DNA from: Paenibacillus dokdonensis
GTDB lineage: Bacteria; Bacillota; Bacilli; Paenibacillales; Paenibacillaceae
DNA length: 64,000 nt
Direction: 5' to 3'
Assembly (NCBI RefSeq): GCF_004916975.1
Contig: NZ_STGQ01000002.1
Coordinates: forward strand, 496,001 to 560,000
Shown: positions 24,861-33,088 of the stretch, in pieces
Layout of the letters: each line of letters starts with the position of its first letter
How positions within the stretch are numbered: position 1 is the first letter of the stretch
Position numbers and translations under genes: made by a program
The notes under the pieces: generated by a model
Databases searched by the model: none
What the model was told of the DNA's origin: nothing
What the model saw: the letters and a program-made list of their open reading frames with translations, nothing else

Positions 24861-24878
24861 TTTACTGTTGACAATCCA

Positions 24879-24905
24879 GATTCAGCTTAACAACTATTGA
24901 GCGAA
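24879..24905. repeat. Palindromic repeat family A, copy n, right half
   Basis: GATTCAGCTTAACAACTATT followed by GAGCGAA continues the left half found at 23636-23663 beyond the IS3 element. Confidence 0.6.
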
Positions 24906-24909
24906 ATTA

Positions 24910-24959
24910 AAGGGGGTGTCCCATAAGTCATGAATAATGACGATGGGACACCCCTTTTT
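24910..24959. repeat. Solo nested palindrome resembling an IS1182-type end (terminator-like)
   Basis: GGGGTGTCCCAT and ATGGGACACCCC with inner GTCAT/ATGAC and a following TTTTT. Same design as 14754-14797 and the ends of the IS1182-type element. Confidence 0.65.
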
Positions 24960-25104
24960 ATCTGGACTAAACAGCAGCCTGCATATTTCTCCGGTGGGAC
25001 TCCTCTGGCTAAAATCATTGTTTATCCAATCATCCCAGACTTTATCGATCTATTATTTAGCCCTCATTATCTTTGAGCGGTACAAAGATCTTACGCCCAA
25101 ATGA

Positions 25105-25674
25105 TCACTCAGTAGATTTCTTTTCTTTAACATTTACATATTCTTCTTTTAATATAGAATAATGCACGCTATCTGTTAGTACATCTTTTACGATATGGTT
25201 TCTCCGAAGAGTACCTTCATATTTCATACCTAAGCGGCTCATTAGTCTTGCAGAAGCGGTATTCCTAACATCAGTTGCCGCGAATACTCGCTCTAAACCA
25301 AGTACATTGAAGGCTAATTCCAGTACTAATCCCCCTGCTTCTGTCATGTATCCTTTACCCCAAAAATGCCTACTTAATGTATAACCCAGTTCTCCACTCT
25401 TGGTCTCTTCATGCACTCTGAACTCGATAACCCCAATCATTTTGTTGCTTTCTTTTAACACGATTGCGTATTTACCGATGGGCTCTTTTAGGTAATAGTT
25501 CGCTAATACCCTCTTAGCTCGGTTCAAATCTTTATATGGTTCATAAATGAACCGTGTAGTTTCTTCATCAGATGTAAATTCATACAGATCTTCAGCATCT
25601 TCAAGCGATAACGGACGTAATAGGATACGCTCACTTTCCATCCGACTGTGTGTAATCATTAAAAGGTTTTCCAT
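25105..25674 (-). CDS. GNAT family N-acetyltransferase (RimJ/RimL type)
   Basis: A 189-residue acetyltransferase. The RimJ/RimL-type opening SERILLRPLSLEDAEDLYEFTSDEETTRF is followed by GELGYTLSRHFWGKGYMTEAG, the acetyl-CoA pyrophosphate loop (family R/Q-x-x-G-x-A written here HFWGKGYMTEA) and NTASARLMSRLGMKYEGTLRR at the end, the usual motif B. Such enzymes acetylate N-termini, amino groups of antibiotics or small molecules. Start is ATG at 25674 with GGAGAG upstream, preferred over an in-frame GTG two codons earlier. Single gene. Confidence 0.9.
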   Translation of the reverse strand: MENLLMITHSRMESERILLRPLSLEDAEDLYEFTSDEETTRFIYEPYKDLNRAKRVLANYYLKEPIGKYAIVLKESNKMIGVIEFRVHEETKSGELGYTLSRHFWGKGYMTEAGGLVLELAFNVLGLERVFAATDVRNTASARLMSRLGMKYEGTLRRNHIVKDVLTDSVHYSILKEEYVNVKEKKSTE

Positions 25675-26149
25675 GTACACTCTCCAATTTTATTAATTCC
25701 AGTCCGGATTCCGAGTTATTCCTCGTTTTTTTTCAATTCACAAAAGGTGAAGTTTTGGTTTATACTACTCTATTTCCCCTACTATCACAAGATAAAATAG
25801 AACTACATTAAGGGAGAATGAGATGGGATCCTTCAAGCTGAATCCGAGCATTCAACTCTGATAAAGTGGGATAACAATATGAAAAATTGCGCTTTGCGGG
25901 AAATACGGACGCCCTTTCAACTGCGATGGCTCGGGGCTAACTTCTATGAAGCCATAACCTTTCTTTACAGGGAGTTTGTATCTGTAAAAATGACGTTGTA
26001 GATTGTAACCTATGGCTGGATTATTATTTCGGGTGTAATGATTTTCATTAATTTAATTTACGAAAAACGCAAAAGACCGAGACGAAGCTCCTGGCCCTTC
26101 AGTTTTGTTCTGTGAGAGACTGGGGAATTCCCCGTCTACCCCTCCTCTT
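25675..26149. other. Intergenic region, 475 bp
   Basis: A 36-codon plus-strand frame starting ATG at about 25879 (MKNCALREIRTPFQLRWLGA) is too short and unsupported to call. No repeat of family A or clear terminator was found. Confidence 0.35.
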
Positions 26150-26449
26150 TTACTCCATGAAAGAGCGTTCGTTCGAGGCATCGTATTTTAGAGTGTCGAT
26201 TTTGATTCTATTTCCCCACTTTTTTAAAAACGGCACTGTCGTTTGATTTTCAAGATGAGCTGTCAGCGATTCTTGATCTTGCCACCGCTCGACGATCAGC
26301 ACGAGCCCGGCGCTGGCATCTTCCATAGTCACGGCATAAAAGAGGCAGCCCTTTTCAGCTCTCGTGCTGGAAGCGATGGCCTGAACGTCTGCAGTGAACT
26401 CATTCACATCAGACGGATTCAGGTGAAGGTAACCCATAAGTATAATCAT
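26150..26449 (-). CDS. Antibiotic biosynthesis monooxygenase (ABM) domain protein
   Basis: A 99-residue ferredoxin-like ABM/YgiN-type protein. Features: GYLHLNPSDVNEFTADVQAIASSTRAEKGCLFYAV at the N-terminus, then LVLIVERWQDQESLTAHLE with the conserved E-x-W followed by the AHL-helix. These small enzymes act as dimers on quinols or polyketides, needing no cofactor. The gene lies behind the quinone oxidoreductase gene with a 67-base gap on the same strand, so joint quinone detoxification is plausible. AAAGGATG ribosome site. Confidence 0.85.
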   Translation of the reverse strand: MIILMGYLHLNPSDVNEFTADVQAIASSTRAEKGCLFYAVTMEDASAGLVLIVERWQDQESLTAHLENQTTVPFLKKWGNRIKIDTLKYDASNERSFME

Positions 26450-26516
26450 TTTTGTTCATCCTTTTTGACTTCATTAAATTGGAAAATTTATTCATATCTT
26501 ATTCGAACTTTCTTCC

Positions 26517-27527
26517 TCACTCTACCGTGAGCACGATCTTCCCTTGGACGTGACCATGGGCGGCTCTTTCGTGCGCCTTGCGAGCATCCGCAAGTGGGAA
26601 CGTGCTGTCGATGGCGACGCGGATCGTTCCATCATTGAGCAAGCGTCCCAACTCCGCCAACTGTGGGCCATTCGAACGCACTTGGGTCATCGAGACCGTG
26701 ACGCCCAGCTTCGCGGCCTCCTCGGCGTCGGAGAAACCTAAGAACACCGGGAACAAAGCACCACCAGGCTTGAGCGTACGCAAGAAACGACCGGTGGTGG
26801 GACCGCCAAGGGAATCCAGGACAAGATCAATGTCATGCGCGACGTCCTCGGGAGTACTCTTAGTGTAGTCAATGAATTCGTCGGCACCGAGCTCGCGCAA
26901 GAACGATTCATGCTTGCCCGATGCTACCGCGATAACGTGTGCACCCTTCCATTTAGCCAGCTGTACTGCGAAGTGACCCACACCGCCCGCGGCACCGTTA
27001 ACGAGTACCGTCTTGCCAGCCAGCGGCAACGGGCGATGTATCTCCGGCTGAAGCGGATTCGGTTCATTGTGCCCCAGCTCGATCAGGAATTGCCATGCGG
27101 TGAGGCCTGCCATCGGCGCCCCTGCGGCGTGCACATGGTCGATACCAGCCGGCTTGAGTGCAAGGTCCGACGCCGGTACGGCGACATAATGGGCATAAGC
27201 AGCACTCTCACCAAAGCTAGGAAAGCGAACCAAGCCAAATACTTCTTCGCCGACGGTGAAATCCTCCACATCCGTGGCTACTGCCGCGACGACACCCGAC
27301 ACGTCCGATCCCAGAATGATGGGAAAAGGCACCGGAGGTCTCCACTCAGGGGGAAGTGACTTATACCCATCGCGAAGGTACCAGTCGGGGGGATTGATGC
27401 CAACCGCGTGAACTCGGACAAGCACCTCCCCCTGTTTCAGTTCAGGAAGCGGAGCATCCTCGTAACGTAGTACCTCAGGGCCGCCAAATTCGTGTTGCCG
27501 AATTGCTTTCATCATGTTTGTATTCAT
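26517..27527 (-). CDS. NADPH-dependent quinone/zeta-crystallin-type oxidoreductase (MDR)
   Basis: A 336-residue zinc-free medium-chain reductase. N-terminal catalytic domain MKAIRQHEFGGPEVLRYEDAP, substrate loop GINPPDWYLRDGYK, and the nucleotide-binding A-A-G-G-V-G (179-184) preceded by VLVNG. The zinc-ligand cysteines are absent. It reduces quinones or activated alkenes with NADPH in the cytosol. The start at 27527 has GAGGAGAAAG upstream; the in-frame extension to 27779 runs through the divergent promoter. High-GC codons compared with flanks, as in its divergent TetR, suggest the pair came from outside. Confidence 0.92.
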   Translation of the reverse strand: MNTNMMKAIRQHEFGGPEVLRYEDAPLPELKQGEVLVRVHAVGINPPDWYLRDGYKSLPPEWRPPVPFPIILGSDVSGVVAAVATDVEDFTVGEEVFGLVRFPSFGESAAYAHYVAVPASDLALKPAGIDHVHAAGAPMAGLTAWQFLIELGHNEPNPLQPEIHRPLPLAGKTVLVNGAAGGVGHFAVQLAKWKGAHVIAVASGKHESFLRELGADEFIDYTKSTPEDVAHDIDLVLDSLGGPTTGRFLRTLKPGGALFPVFLGFSDAEEAAKLGVTVSMTQVRSNGPQLAELGRLLNDGTIRVAIDSTFPLADARKAHERAAHGHVQGKIVLTVE

Positions 27528-27567
27528 TTTCTTTCTCCTCTCATGCAGATGTGTTATTCTTATGATA

Positions 27568-27636
27568 GCAGTGCTCCACTTAAAACGTATCACCGCTCCG
27601 TTTATATTTCGGATTATAAGGAGCACCGCTCCACTT
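27568..27636. promoter_or_regulatory. Repeated TetR operator half-sites in the divergent promoter
   Basis: GTGCTCCACTT (27571), CACCGCTCCGTTT (27591) and GCACCGCTCCACTT (27622) are near-repeats of CCGCTCCACTT; they lie between the MDR gene and tetR. Half-site repetition marks the control region, though full dyads are not obvious. Confidence 0.55.
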
Positions 27637-27652
27637 GTCAAGGGGGATTTAT

Positions 27653-28234
27653 ATGAGAGCCGATGCACAGAAAAACTATGATCACATACTCGCAGTCGCG
27701 AACGTCGTTGTAACCGAGCAGGGCGCCGAAGCTTCCCTGCGCGACATCGCTCGTAGAGCTGACGTCGGGCTCGGTACACTGTATCGTCATTTCCCGACGA
27801 GAGAGGCGCTGCTCGAAGCTTTGCTCCGCACAGGCTTCGACGAGTTCACGGCAAAGGCACGTGAGCTCGAAACCGCGAGTTCATCCGATGATGCACTCGT
27901 GTCGTGGCTACGCGACGTCGTTGCATTCACGGGCAACTATCAAGGAGTTGTGGAGGCGATGATGGCCGCCATGGAGGACCCGAACTCCGCGCTCCACGCT
28001 TCGTGCGTTACGGTGCGCACGGCCGGCACACGGCTTCTCACTCGCGCTCAGGCCGAGGGTCTAGCGCGTACCGACATGGATGGTGATGATCTGTTCTCAC
28101 TAGCTGCTGCGCTCGCGTGGCTCGGCGGCCAGCCCTCGTCCGCGCCACGAGCTGAGCATCACTTCAATATTATTGCGAGCGCGATCTTGACGAATCGAGT
28201 GAGCAGCGATTTCAGGGCACAGCCGCCACAATAA
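27653..28234 (+). CDS. TetR family regulator of the quinone oxidoreductase
   Basis: A 193-residue TetR regulator. Helix-turn-helix ASLRDIARRADVGLGTLYRHF spans residues ~30-50, with the L-G-T-L-Y-R-H-F recognition helix. The C-terminal domain (SSDDALVSWLRDVVAFTGNYQGVVEAMMAA) belongs to the type found beside quinone oxidoreductases and MFS genes. ATG at 27653 has AAGGGGG upstream. GC-rich codons such as GCG and CGC are common, unlike its AT-rich neighbours, matching the MDR gene. It presumably represses both. Confidence 0.9.
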   Translation: MRADAQKNYDHILAVANVVVTEQGAEASLRDIARRADVGLGTLYRHFPTREALLEALLRTGFDEFTAKARELETASSSDDALVSWLRDVVAFTGNYQGVVEAMMAAMEDPNSALHASCVTVRTAGTRLLTRAQAEGLARTDMDGDDLFSLAAALAWLGGQPSSAPRAEHHFNIIASAILTNRVSSDFRAQPPQ

Positions 28235-28611
28235 AACAGGTTGCATCCGTGGCGAAGTCAGCATCGACACTTTACACTGTCACTCCCCGGCTCGCGACCC
28301 TGTCTGCTCCCGCCGCTAGGTGGGGGCTATTTGATGCTCGCGTAATAACGAATGTTGATGATTCACTTTATAATCAATAGGATTTCCGTAATCTTTAGAG
28401 CCCAGATCCGGGTGATATTGATGGACAGACGAGTCAGATATTCCGATTAACCCACCAGACGCAAACCGGGATGAAGCAGAGTCATTTTCTGCGCCATCCC
28501 GGTTTGCGTTTTTTGTATTTAACTCGCTTAAGCTGATTATGGGCAAGGCAAAGCCACCCGACTTCGAGGCATGATTCCTGAGCTCCGTTTTCCCTTATTC
28601 AAAATGGATGA
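28235..28611. other. Intergenic region with type B hairpin
   Basis: A minus-strand frame at 28316-28546 (GGLIGISDSSVHQYHPDLGS) could be a decayed gene but no family is recognised. The type B hairpin at 28459-28514 lies inside. No other feature was found. Confidence 0.35.
28459..28514 (+). repeat. Dispersed hairpin, type B, copy 2 (terminator-like)
   Basis: ACGCAAACCGGGATG pairs with CATCCCGGTTTGCGT around GCAGAGTCATTTTCTGC, then a T run. Near-identical to 16597-16651, compensating C-G for A-T changes in both arms. Confidence 0.7.
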
Positions 28612-29166
28612 TTACTCCACTCGCAAGGTATGCTGCTTTAACACCTCCAGCATCCTATTGCACCAGAGGATACTTGCCTCCTCCAAATTTATCCCCATTT
28701 CTATAACGGAAATTGTAGAAAACAGAGGATGATTGATGTCAGGGCTCTGTTCTTGGAAGGAAAAAATCCTCTCCCTATAATTCTCTAACGTACTTTCATG
28801 TTGCTCTTTTCTCTTCTCCAGCAGGTTCATTAGGTCTTCCGGTCTTACTAACCAAGCACTGTACTGCTTCAACAGGAAGGTATCCGTATCACCTACTTCA
28901 GGAAGCTCTAGCACCCACGACTTTAAAGCATTCATGCCATTAGGCGTAATTTTGTAAATTTTCCGAGGTGGACGATAAGATTCTTGTTCAATAGCTTGCA
29001 ATTCGATAAGTCCGACTTCCTCCAGTTTCGCTAGGGATGGATAAAGCTGGTTATTGTTGATTTTATAGAAATATGCAATCCTGCTGTTGATTTGCTGCTT
29101 CATTTCATATCCACTTAACGGTTCCCTTGCCAACAGTCCTAATAAACTGTACTGGATATTGTTCAT
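28612..29166 (-). CDS. PadR family regulator
   Basis: A 184-residue PadR regulator with a C-terminal Vir_act_alpha_C-type helical domain. The winged helix reads IQYSLLGLLAREPLSGYEMKQQINSRIAYFYKINNNQLYPSLAKLEE (residues 4-50), the family hallmark. The gene is divergent from a large alpha/beta hydrolase. The 130-bp gap between them holds two copies of a GGTTAA-N4-TAACATA element that flank a TTGACA/TAAAAT promoter. PadR proteins usually repress a neighbouring gene until a phenolic or drug-like compound binds; the hydrolase is the likely target. AAGGAGAAC ribosome site. Confidence 0.9.
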   Translation of the reverse strand: MNNIQYSLLGLLAREPLSGYEMKQQINSRIAYFYKINNNQLYPSLAKLEEVGLIELQAIEQESYRPPRKIYKITPNGMNALKSWVLELPEVGDTDTFLLKQYSAWLVRPEDLMNLLEKRKEQHESTLENYRERIFSFQEQSPDINHPLFSTISVIEMGINLEEASILWCNRMLEVLKQHTLRVE

Positions 29167-29214
29167 AGAGTTCTCCTTTTAATCTTAGTTTGTGTACTAC
29201 CGTTCAGGTCATTA

Positions 29215-29290
29215 GGTTAAGTATAACATAAAATAATATTGACATACAAAGCTGAGAAGAATAAAATCCATATAGGTTAAACTTAACATA
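29215..29290 (+). promoter_or_regulatory. Hydrolase promoter flanked by PadR operators
   Basis: TTGACA (29239-29244) and TAAAAT (29262-29267) with 17-bp spacing. GGTTAAGTATAACATA (29215-29230) and GGTTAAACTTAACATA (29275-29290) flank it on both sides, each a quasi-palindrome. Two sites around one promoter suggest occlusion or looping by PadR. Confidence 0.75.
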
Positions 29291-29309
29291 TAGAGGAGTG
29301 TTAGAAACT

Positions 29310-30503
29310 ATGAAACTTATTTTTAATGATCAGACTTTTTCATTCGAATTGCTTCGTACAATGGGTTACGCGGCTTTTGGCGGGGCGGATATAGGTGAAT
29401 GCCTATCTACTGCCTATCGAATTAAAGAAGGTGACTTTGAAAGCTGGTATGAGGAATGGCTTAGAACAGCAAAAGGGCTTCATCGGGAAGCCGACGAAAG
29501 CAGCAAGGCTGGCAACAAGATCAGCGCGAGAGATTTTTACTTGCGTGCATCAAATTACTTTCGTACAGCCGAATTTTTTCTGCATGGCAATCCGGAGGAT
29601 AAACGTATTCTTGAAACGTGGGGGTTGAGCCGGAGTACATTCAGACAGGCTCTTACTTTACTTAATCATCACTATGAGAATGTTGCTATTCCTTATGAAG
29701 ATACTGAGCTGCCCGGTTACTTATATTTAACCGGAAATCAGCCAGGTCCTGTGTTGATCGTTCACGGTGGATATGATTCCACTGCAGAAGAGCTTTATTT
29801 TCAAGTCGTTATCTCTGCTTTAGAAAGAGGTTATCATTGTTTGGTATTCGAGGGTCCAGGACAAGGCGCCGTTATACGCGAACAGCGAATTCCTTTCAGA
29901 CATGACTGGGAGGCTGTTGTAACTCCAGTGGTCGATTATCTGATTAAACGTCCGGAAGTCATTTCCGACAAAATTGCGTTAATGGGTATTAGTTTAGGTG
30001 GGTATTTGGCTCCGCGCGCAGCTGCTTATGAACACAGACTCGCTGCTTGCATAGCAAATGATGGTTTGTTCTCCTTCCAAGTGGGTACAATAGCTGCGGG
30101 ATTAAGCGAAAAAGCAGGCGGTGAATTGGATTTAAGCTTACCAGAGTCGGAGGATTTTATCGCGTCGATTATGGCCAAAGATACAGGCATTCGATGGGGA
30201 ATTGAAAATGGGCAGTTCACTTTCTCAGCAGCTAATCTGGAAGAACTTGTGCACAAAACGGAGCCTTTTACCTTAGAAGGCGTTGCTGAGCAGATCCAGT
30301 GTCCGGTTCTTGTTTGCGAAGCAGAGCATGATCACGCCTTTGCAGGACAACCCGAACGATTATATAACGCTTTGAAGGGCCCAAAAACATATATGAAGTT
30401 TACTGCGGAAGATTCTGCTGAAGAACACTGTCATTTTGGAGCTTTGAAATTGGCTAACCACCGGATATTCACCTGGTTAGACCAAGTTTTGAATAGAGAT
30501 TAA
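29310..30503 (+). CDS. Alpha/beta hydrolase (acyl-peptidase/DPON-hydrolase-like)
   Basis: A 397-residue two-domain hydrolase. An N-terminal helical cap (residues ~30-120, EGDFESWYEEWLRTAKGLHREAD and SNYFRTAEFFLHG) precedes the fold, then PVLIVHGGYDSTAEELYF, the nucleophile elbow G-I-S228-L-G-G, the CEAEHDH acid region and the terminal histidine in EEHCHFGAL. This cap-plus-hydrolase design is that of 2,6-dihydropseudooxynicotine hydrolase-like and peptidase S9-like enzymes that act on C-C or amide bonds. Substrate unknown. ATG at 29310 preferred; GAGGAG lies 11 bases before. Controlled by the divergent padR. Confidence 0.88.
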   Translation: MKLIFNDQTFSFELLRTMGYAAFGGADIGECLSTAYRIKEGDFESWYEEWLRTAKGLHREADESSKAGNKISARDFYLRASNYFRTAEFFLHGNPEDKRILETWGLSRSTFRQALTLLNHHYENVAIPYEDTELPGYLYLTGNQPGPVLIVHGGYDSTAEELYFQVVISALERGYHCLVFEGPGQGAVIREQRIPFRHDWEAVVTPVVDYLIKRPEVISDKIALMGISLGGYLAPRAAAYEHRLAACIANDGLFSFQVGTIAAGLSEKAGGELDLSLPESEDFIASIMAKDTGIRWGIENGQFTFSAANLEELVHKTEPFTLEGVAEQIQCPVLVCEAEHDHAFAGQPERLYNALKGPKTYMKFTAEDSAEEHCHFGALKLANHRIFTWLDQVLNRD

Positions 30504-30553
30504 GTTTTTTCTATAGTAAGACCAAAGCTAAGGTAAAGATTAAATCACCCTTA

Positions 30554-30583
30554 AATGCCTCTCCCGAAAGAGGCACTTTTTGT
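30554..30583 (+). terminator. Terminator of the alpha/beta hydrolase gene
   Basis: AATGCCTCT and AGAGGCACT around CCCGAA, followed by TTTTTG; 50 bases after the stop. Confidence 0.8.
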
Positions 30584-30757
30584 TTGCTGAAGTCACAACA
30601 AAGCTTCTTGTACAGTCAATGTTTTAGTCGAATAAAAACTGCTTTTTGGAGTAGAAAACGCACAGGCTGATTTTCTAGTCTTACCCTTTGCGGAAAGTAA
30701 AAGCCCCTCCGCCGTTTTGTTGGAAGGGCTGTTCTATGTCGATCGAGGCGAAGGGCT

Positions 30758-31204
30758 TTACCAGGACGAAGACTTTGTTTTTTCCGCCAGCCTGGAAATT
30801 GATTCGATGTCTTGATCCGTTAATTGATCAAAGAAATATCTGCGTATTGCCTTCGAGACGACGGGACGGGCATAATTGAGCGCTGATTTCCCTGCCGGAG
30901 TGATGATGACTTGAACGCCACGATCCGTGTCCAGCGGTTTCCTCTTCACGAGTCCACGTTTCTCCATCCGCGTTAGATGATGTGATAATCGGCTCTTATC
31001 CCAGTCCATCGAGTCGGCCAATTCCTGTTGGCGAAGGCTGCCTTCCCCTAACAGGTCTAATCGATCCAATACTCCAAAATCCCCTTCGGATAGTCCTGTA
31101 TTCTCAAACATGTCTTTGATTACGCGGCCGAAGATGGTCTGGAAGGAGCCCTTCCACATATGCCATATTCGCATTTCTTCTTCGTTTAGCTCGTTCTTAT
31201 CCAT
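30758..31204 (-). CDS. MarR family regulator, leaderless
   Basis: A 148-residue MarR protein: LNEEEMRIWHMWKGSFQTIFGRV opens the dimer helix, GEGSLRQQELADSMDWDKSRLSHHLTRMEKRGLV is the helix-turn-helix, and KPLDTDRGVQVIITPAGKS is the wing. There is no ribosome site at the ATG 31204; the -10 hexamer TATGAT ends six bases upstream, so a leaderless mRNA is likely. Divergent from an SDR gene, with three evenly spaced GTTGA-N4-TCAAC palindromes between, one beside the -10. It should repress itself and the SDR/hydrolase pair. Confidence 0.9.
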   Translation of the reverse strand: MDKNELNEEEMRIWHMWKGSFQTIFGRVIKDMFENTGLSEGDFGVLDRLDLLGEGSLRQQELADSMDWDKSRLSHHLTRMEKRGLVKRKPLDTDRGVQVIITPAGKSALNYARPVVSKAIRRYFFDQLTDQDIESISRLAEKTKSSSW

Positions 31205-31220
31205 GAAAACATCATATCAT

Positions 31221-31313
31221 GGTTGACGCATCAACCACAACATGTTACAGTGAATACCAGGTTGATATATCAACTCATGGCGATATCCTGATTATTAAGT
31301 TGACGTGTCAACC
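31221..31313. promoter_or_regulatory. Three-copy MarR operator (GGTTGA-N4-TCAACC)
   Basis: GGTTGACGCATCAACC (31221-31236), GGTTGATATATCAACT (31260-31275) and AGTTGACGTGTCAACC (31298-31313). Starts are 39 and 38 bp apart. The symmetry and spacing make this one of the clearest operator arrays in the window. Confidence 0.88.
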
Positions 31314-31360
31314 TTCATTTACAAAAGTCGCACTTCGATGCACGAAAGGAGATGATTACG

Positions 31361-32113
31361 ATGCAAAATAAACCGGTCGCCCTGGTCACCGGGGCCAATA
31401 AAGGAATCGGTCTTCAAATTGCAAAGGATCTCGCGGGGCATGGCTTCACCGTGCTGGTCGGATCACGCAATCTCGAGAATGGGGAAACGGCGGCGAAGAA
31501 CATCGGAGCGGATGCCTGCGCCCTCCAACTCGACGTCACGAATCAGGCCTCCATCGCAGCCGCAGCAGAGCAAATCTGCAGCCGGTTTGGCCGTCTTGAT
31601 GTTCTCGTCAACAATGCGGGCATCTCACACGCGGGCAAGCCAGGCCGGACGCTTGAGGAGGTTGGGAATTCAGGGAGACCTAGCGTCGCATCTCTCGACG
31701 AGGTGCGGGCGGTGTTCGAGACAAACGTGTTCGGCGTTATCGCCGTCACGCAAGCGATGCTGCCACTCTTGCTTAAAGCATCGGCTGGACGCATCGTCAA
31801 CGTATCAAGTGGCGCAGGCTCTCTGACGTTGAACGCGGACACGACCAATCCGCATCGCCCGATGTTCGGTGCCGCTTATAGCCCGTCCAAGACTGCCCTG
31901 AATGCGATCACACTCGCTTTCGCTATCGAACTCGAGCCCACAGGCATTAAGGTGAACGCAGTATGCCCGGGCTTCACTTCGACTGACCTCAACAACTTCG
32001 AGGGTACGGGCACTGTCGAGCAGGCCGCAAGTCAACCCGTACGCCTCGCACTCCTTGACGAGAACGGTCCGACGGGCACGTTTTCGAACGAAAGTCGCCT
32101 GCTCCCATGGTGA
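31361..32113 (+). CDS. Short-chain dehydrogenase/reductase (carbonyl-reductase-like SDR)
   Basis: A 250-residue classical SDR. NADP-binding TGANKGIGLQIAKDLAG (residues ~12-28), NNAG (VLVNNAGI), catalytic serine in IVNVSSGAG, and Y-x3-K in FGAAYSPSKTAL. The insert between the NNAG and the active site (GKPGRTLEEVGNSGRPSV) is like plant-type carbonyl reductases. ATG at 31361 has AAAGGAG at nine bases. Substrates of this type are aldehydes, ketones or quinones. Operon with the hydrolase 54 bases downstream. MarR repression is likely. GC-rich codon use. Confidence 0.92.
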   Translation: MQNKPVALVTGANKGIGLQIAKDLAGHGFTVLVGSRNLENGETAAKNIGADACALQLDVTNQASIAAAAEQICSRFGRLDVLVNNAGISHAGKPGRTLEEVGNSGRPSVASLDEVRAVFETNVFGVIAVTQAMLPLLLKASAGRIVNVSSGAGSLTLNADTTNPHRPMFGAAYSPSKTALNAITLAFAIELEPTGIKVNAVCPGFTSTDLNNFEGTGTVEQAASQPVRLALLDENGPTGTFSNESRLLPW

Positions 32114-32167
32114 TGCAGTCCCGGTATGATTCGAACCTAATCTCTCTCAAAGAAAGGAACTATACTT

Positions 32168-33088
32168 ATGCACATCAACGTTAACACGCCTACTCCAGTC
32201 ATCTCGATAAAACCAGTAGTGATATCAGCCCCAGACCGGGGTGAGAATCTGCAAGTGCGGGTGTCTGCGCCCGCGACTGGACACGAACTGCCCATTATTG
32301 TTTTCTCCCACGGCTTTGGCTCGTCGATGGACGGCTACGCCCCATTGGTAGACTTCTGGGCTGCTCACGGCTTCGTGGTCATTCAACCCACCCACCTCGA
32401 CTCCAGAACGCTGAATCTTTCTCCTGAAGATCCCCGTACACCGCTGATCTGGCGCCTACGGATCGGCGACCTGAAGCACATCCTCGACCAGCTTGATCAG
32501 ATTGAAGCTTCCATACCCGGCCTCAGCGGACGTCTGGATCAAAACCGTATCGCCGCAGTTGGCCACTCTTGGGGCGGCCAGACGGTGAGCACGCTTCTCG
32601 GCGCGCGGGTTCTCAATGCCGACGGCAAGCCGGGAGAGGACATGTCCGACCCGAGGATCAAGGCAGGTGTACTGCTTGCCACGACGGGTACGGGGGGAGC
32701 CGACCTGACTCCGTTTGCGGCCGAGCACTTCCCGTTTATGAATCCGGATTTTGCGGACATGAGCACGCCGACCCTCGTGGTCGCGGGGGACCAAGACCAG
32801 TCCATGCTGTCCACTCGGGGGCCGGACTGGTTTAACGACCCGTATTTCCTGAGCCCGGGCAGCAAGAGCCTACTCACCCTCTTCGGGGGAGAACACTCGC
32901 TTGGCGGAATCCCCGGGTACAACGTCACGGAGACGACGGACGAGAGTCCCGAACGAGTCGCCCTGCTCCAACGGGTTACATGGGCTTATCTGCGCAGCGC
33001 GCTCGGCCTCGACGATTCCAACTGGCAAGCAGCCCGAGCGGCTCTGGAAGAGAGCGCCAACCCACTGGGTCGCATCGAATCCAAGTAA
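32168..33088 (+). CDS. Alpha/beta hydrolase, chlorophyllase/PAF-acetylhydrolase-like
   Basis: A 306-residue soluble hydrolase with PIIVFSHGFGSSMDGYAPL (oxyanion loop), G-H-S134-W-G-G nucleophile elbow, VVAGDQDQSML (acid) and LFGGEHSLGG (histidine). The arrangement is that of chlorophyllase and platelet-activating-factor acetylhydrolase-like esterases. No signal peptide. AAAGGAAC ribosome site. It follows the SDR gene on one transcript behind the MarR operators, so it probably acts on the same class of compounds, such as esters or lactones. High-GC relative to neighbours, suggesting shared foreign origin with the SDR. Confidence 0.88.
   Translation: MHINVNTPTPVISIKPVVISAPDRGENLQVRVSAPATGHELPIIVFSHGFGSSMDGYAPLVDFWAAHGFVVIQPTHLDSRTLNLSPEDPRTPLIWRLRIGDLKHILDQLDQIEASIPGLSGRLDQNRIAAVGHSWGGQTVSTLLGARVLNADGKPGEDMSDPRIKAGVLLATTGTGGADLTPFAAEHFPFMNPDFADMSTPTLVVAGDQDQSMLSTRGPDWFNDPYFLSPGSKSLLTLFGGEHSLGGIPGYNVTETTDESPERVALLQRVTWAYLRSALGLDDSNWQAARAALEESANPLGRIESK

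Larger units (their letters stand above)
23664..24873 (+). mobile_element. IS3 family insertion sequence, apparently complete
   Basis: About 1.21 kb carrying orfA and orfB. The left end CGTCTACACTTAGTTGGACA and the reverse complement of the right end TGTCAACAGTAAATCAGACA align as imperfect terminal repeats, both followed by an A/T-rich run and TAAGGGC. It is inserted inside a copy of the family A palindrome. No clear target duplication is seen. Confidence 0.8.

Noticed and set aside
30600..30757. A plus-strand frame reading LLFGVENAQADFLVLPFAES before the MarR gene
   Set aside because: No start codon or ribosome site and it continues antisense into the marR coding region; probably chance.
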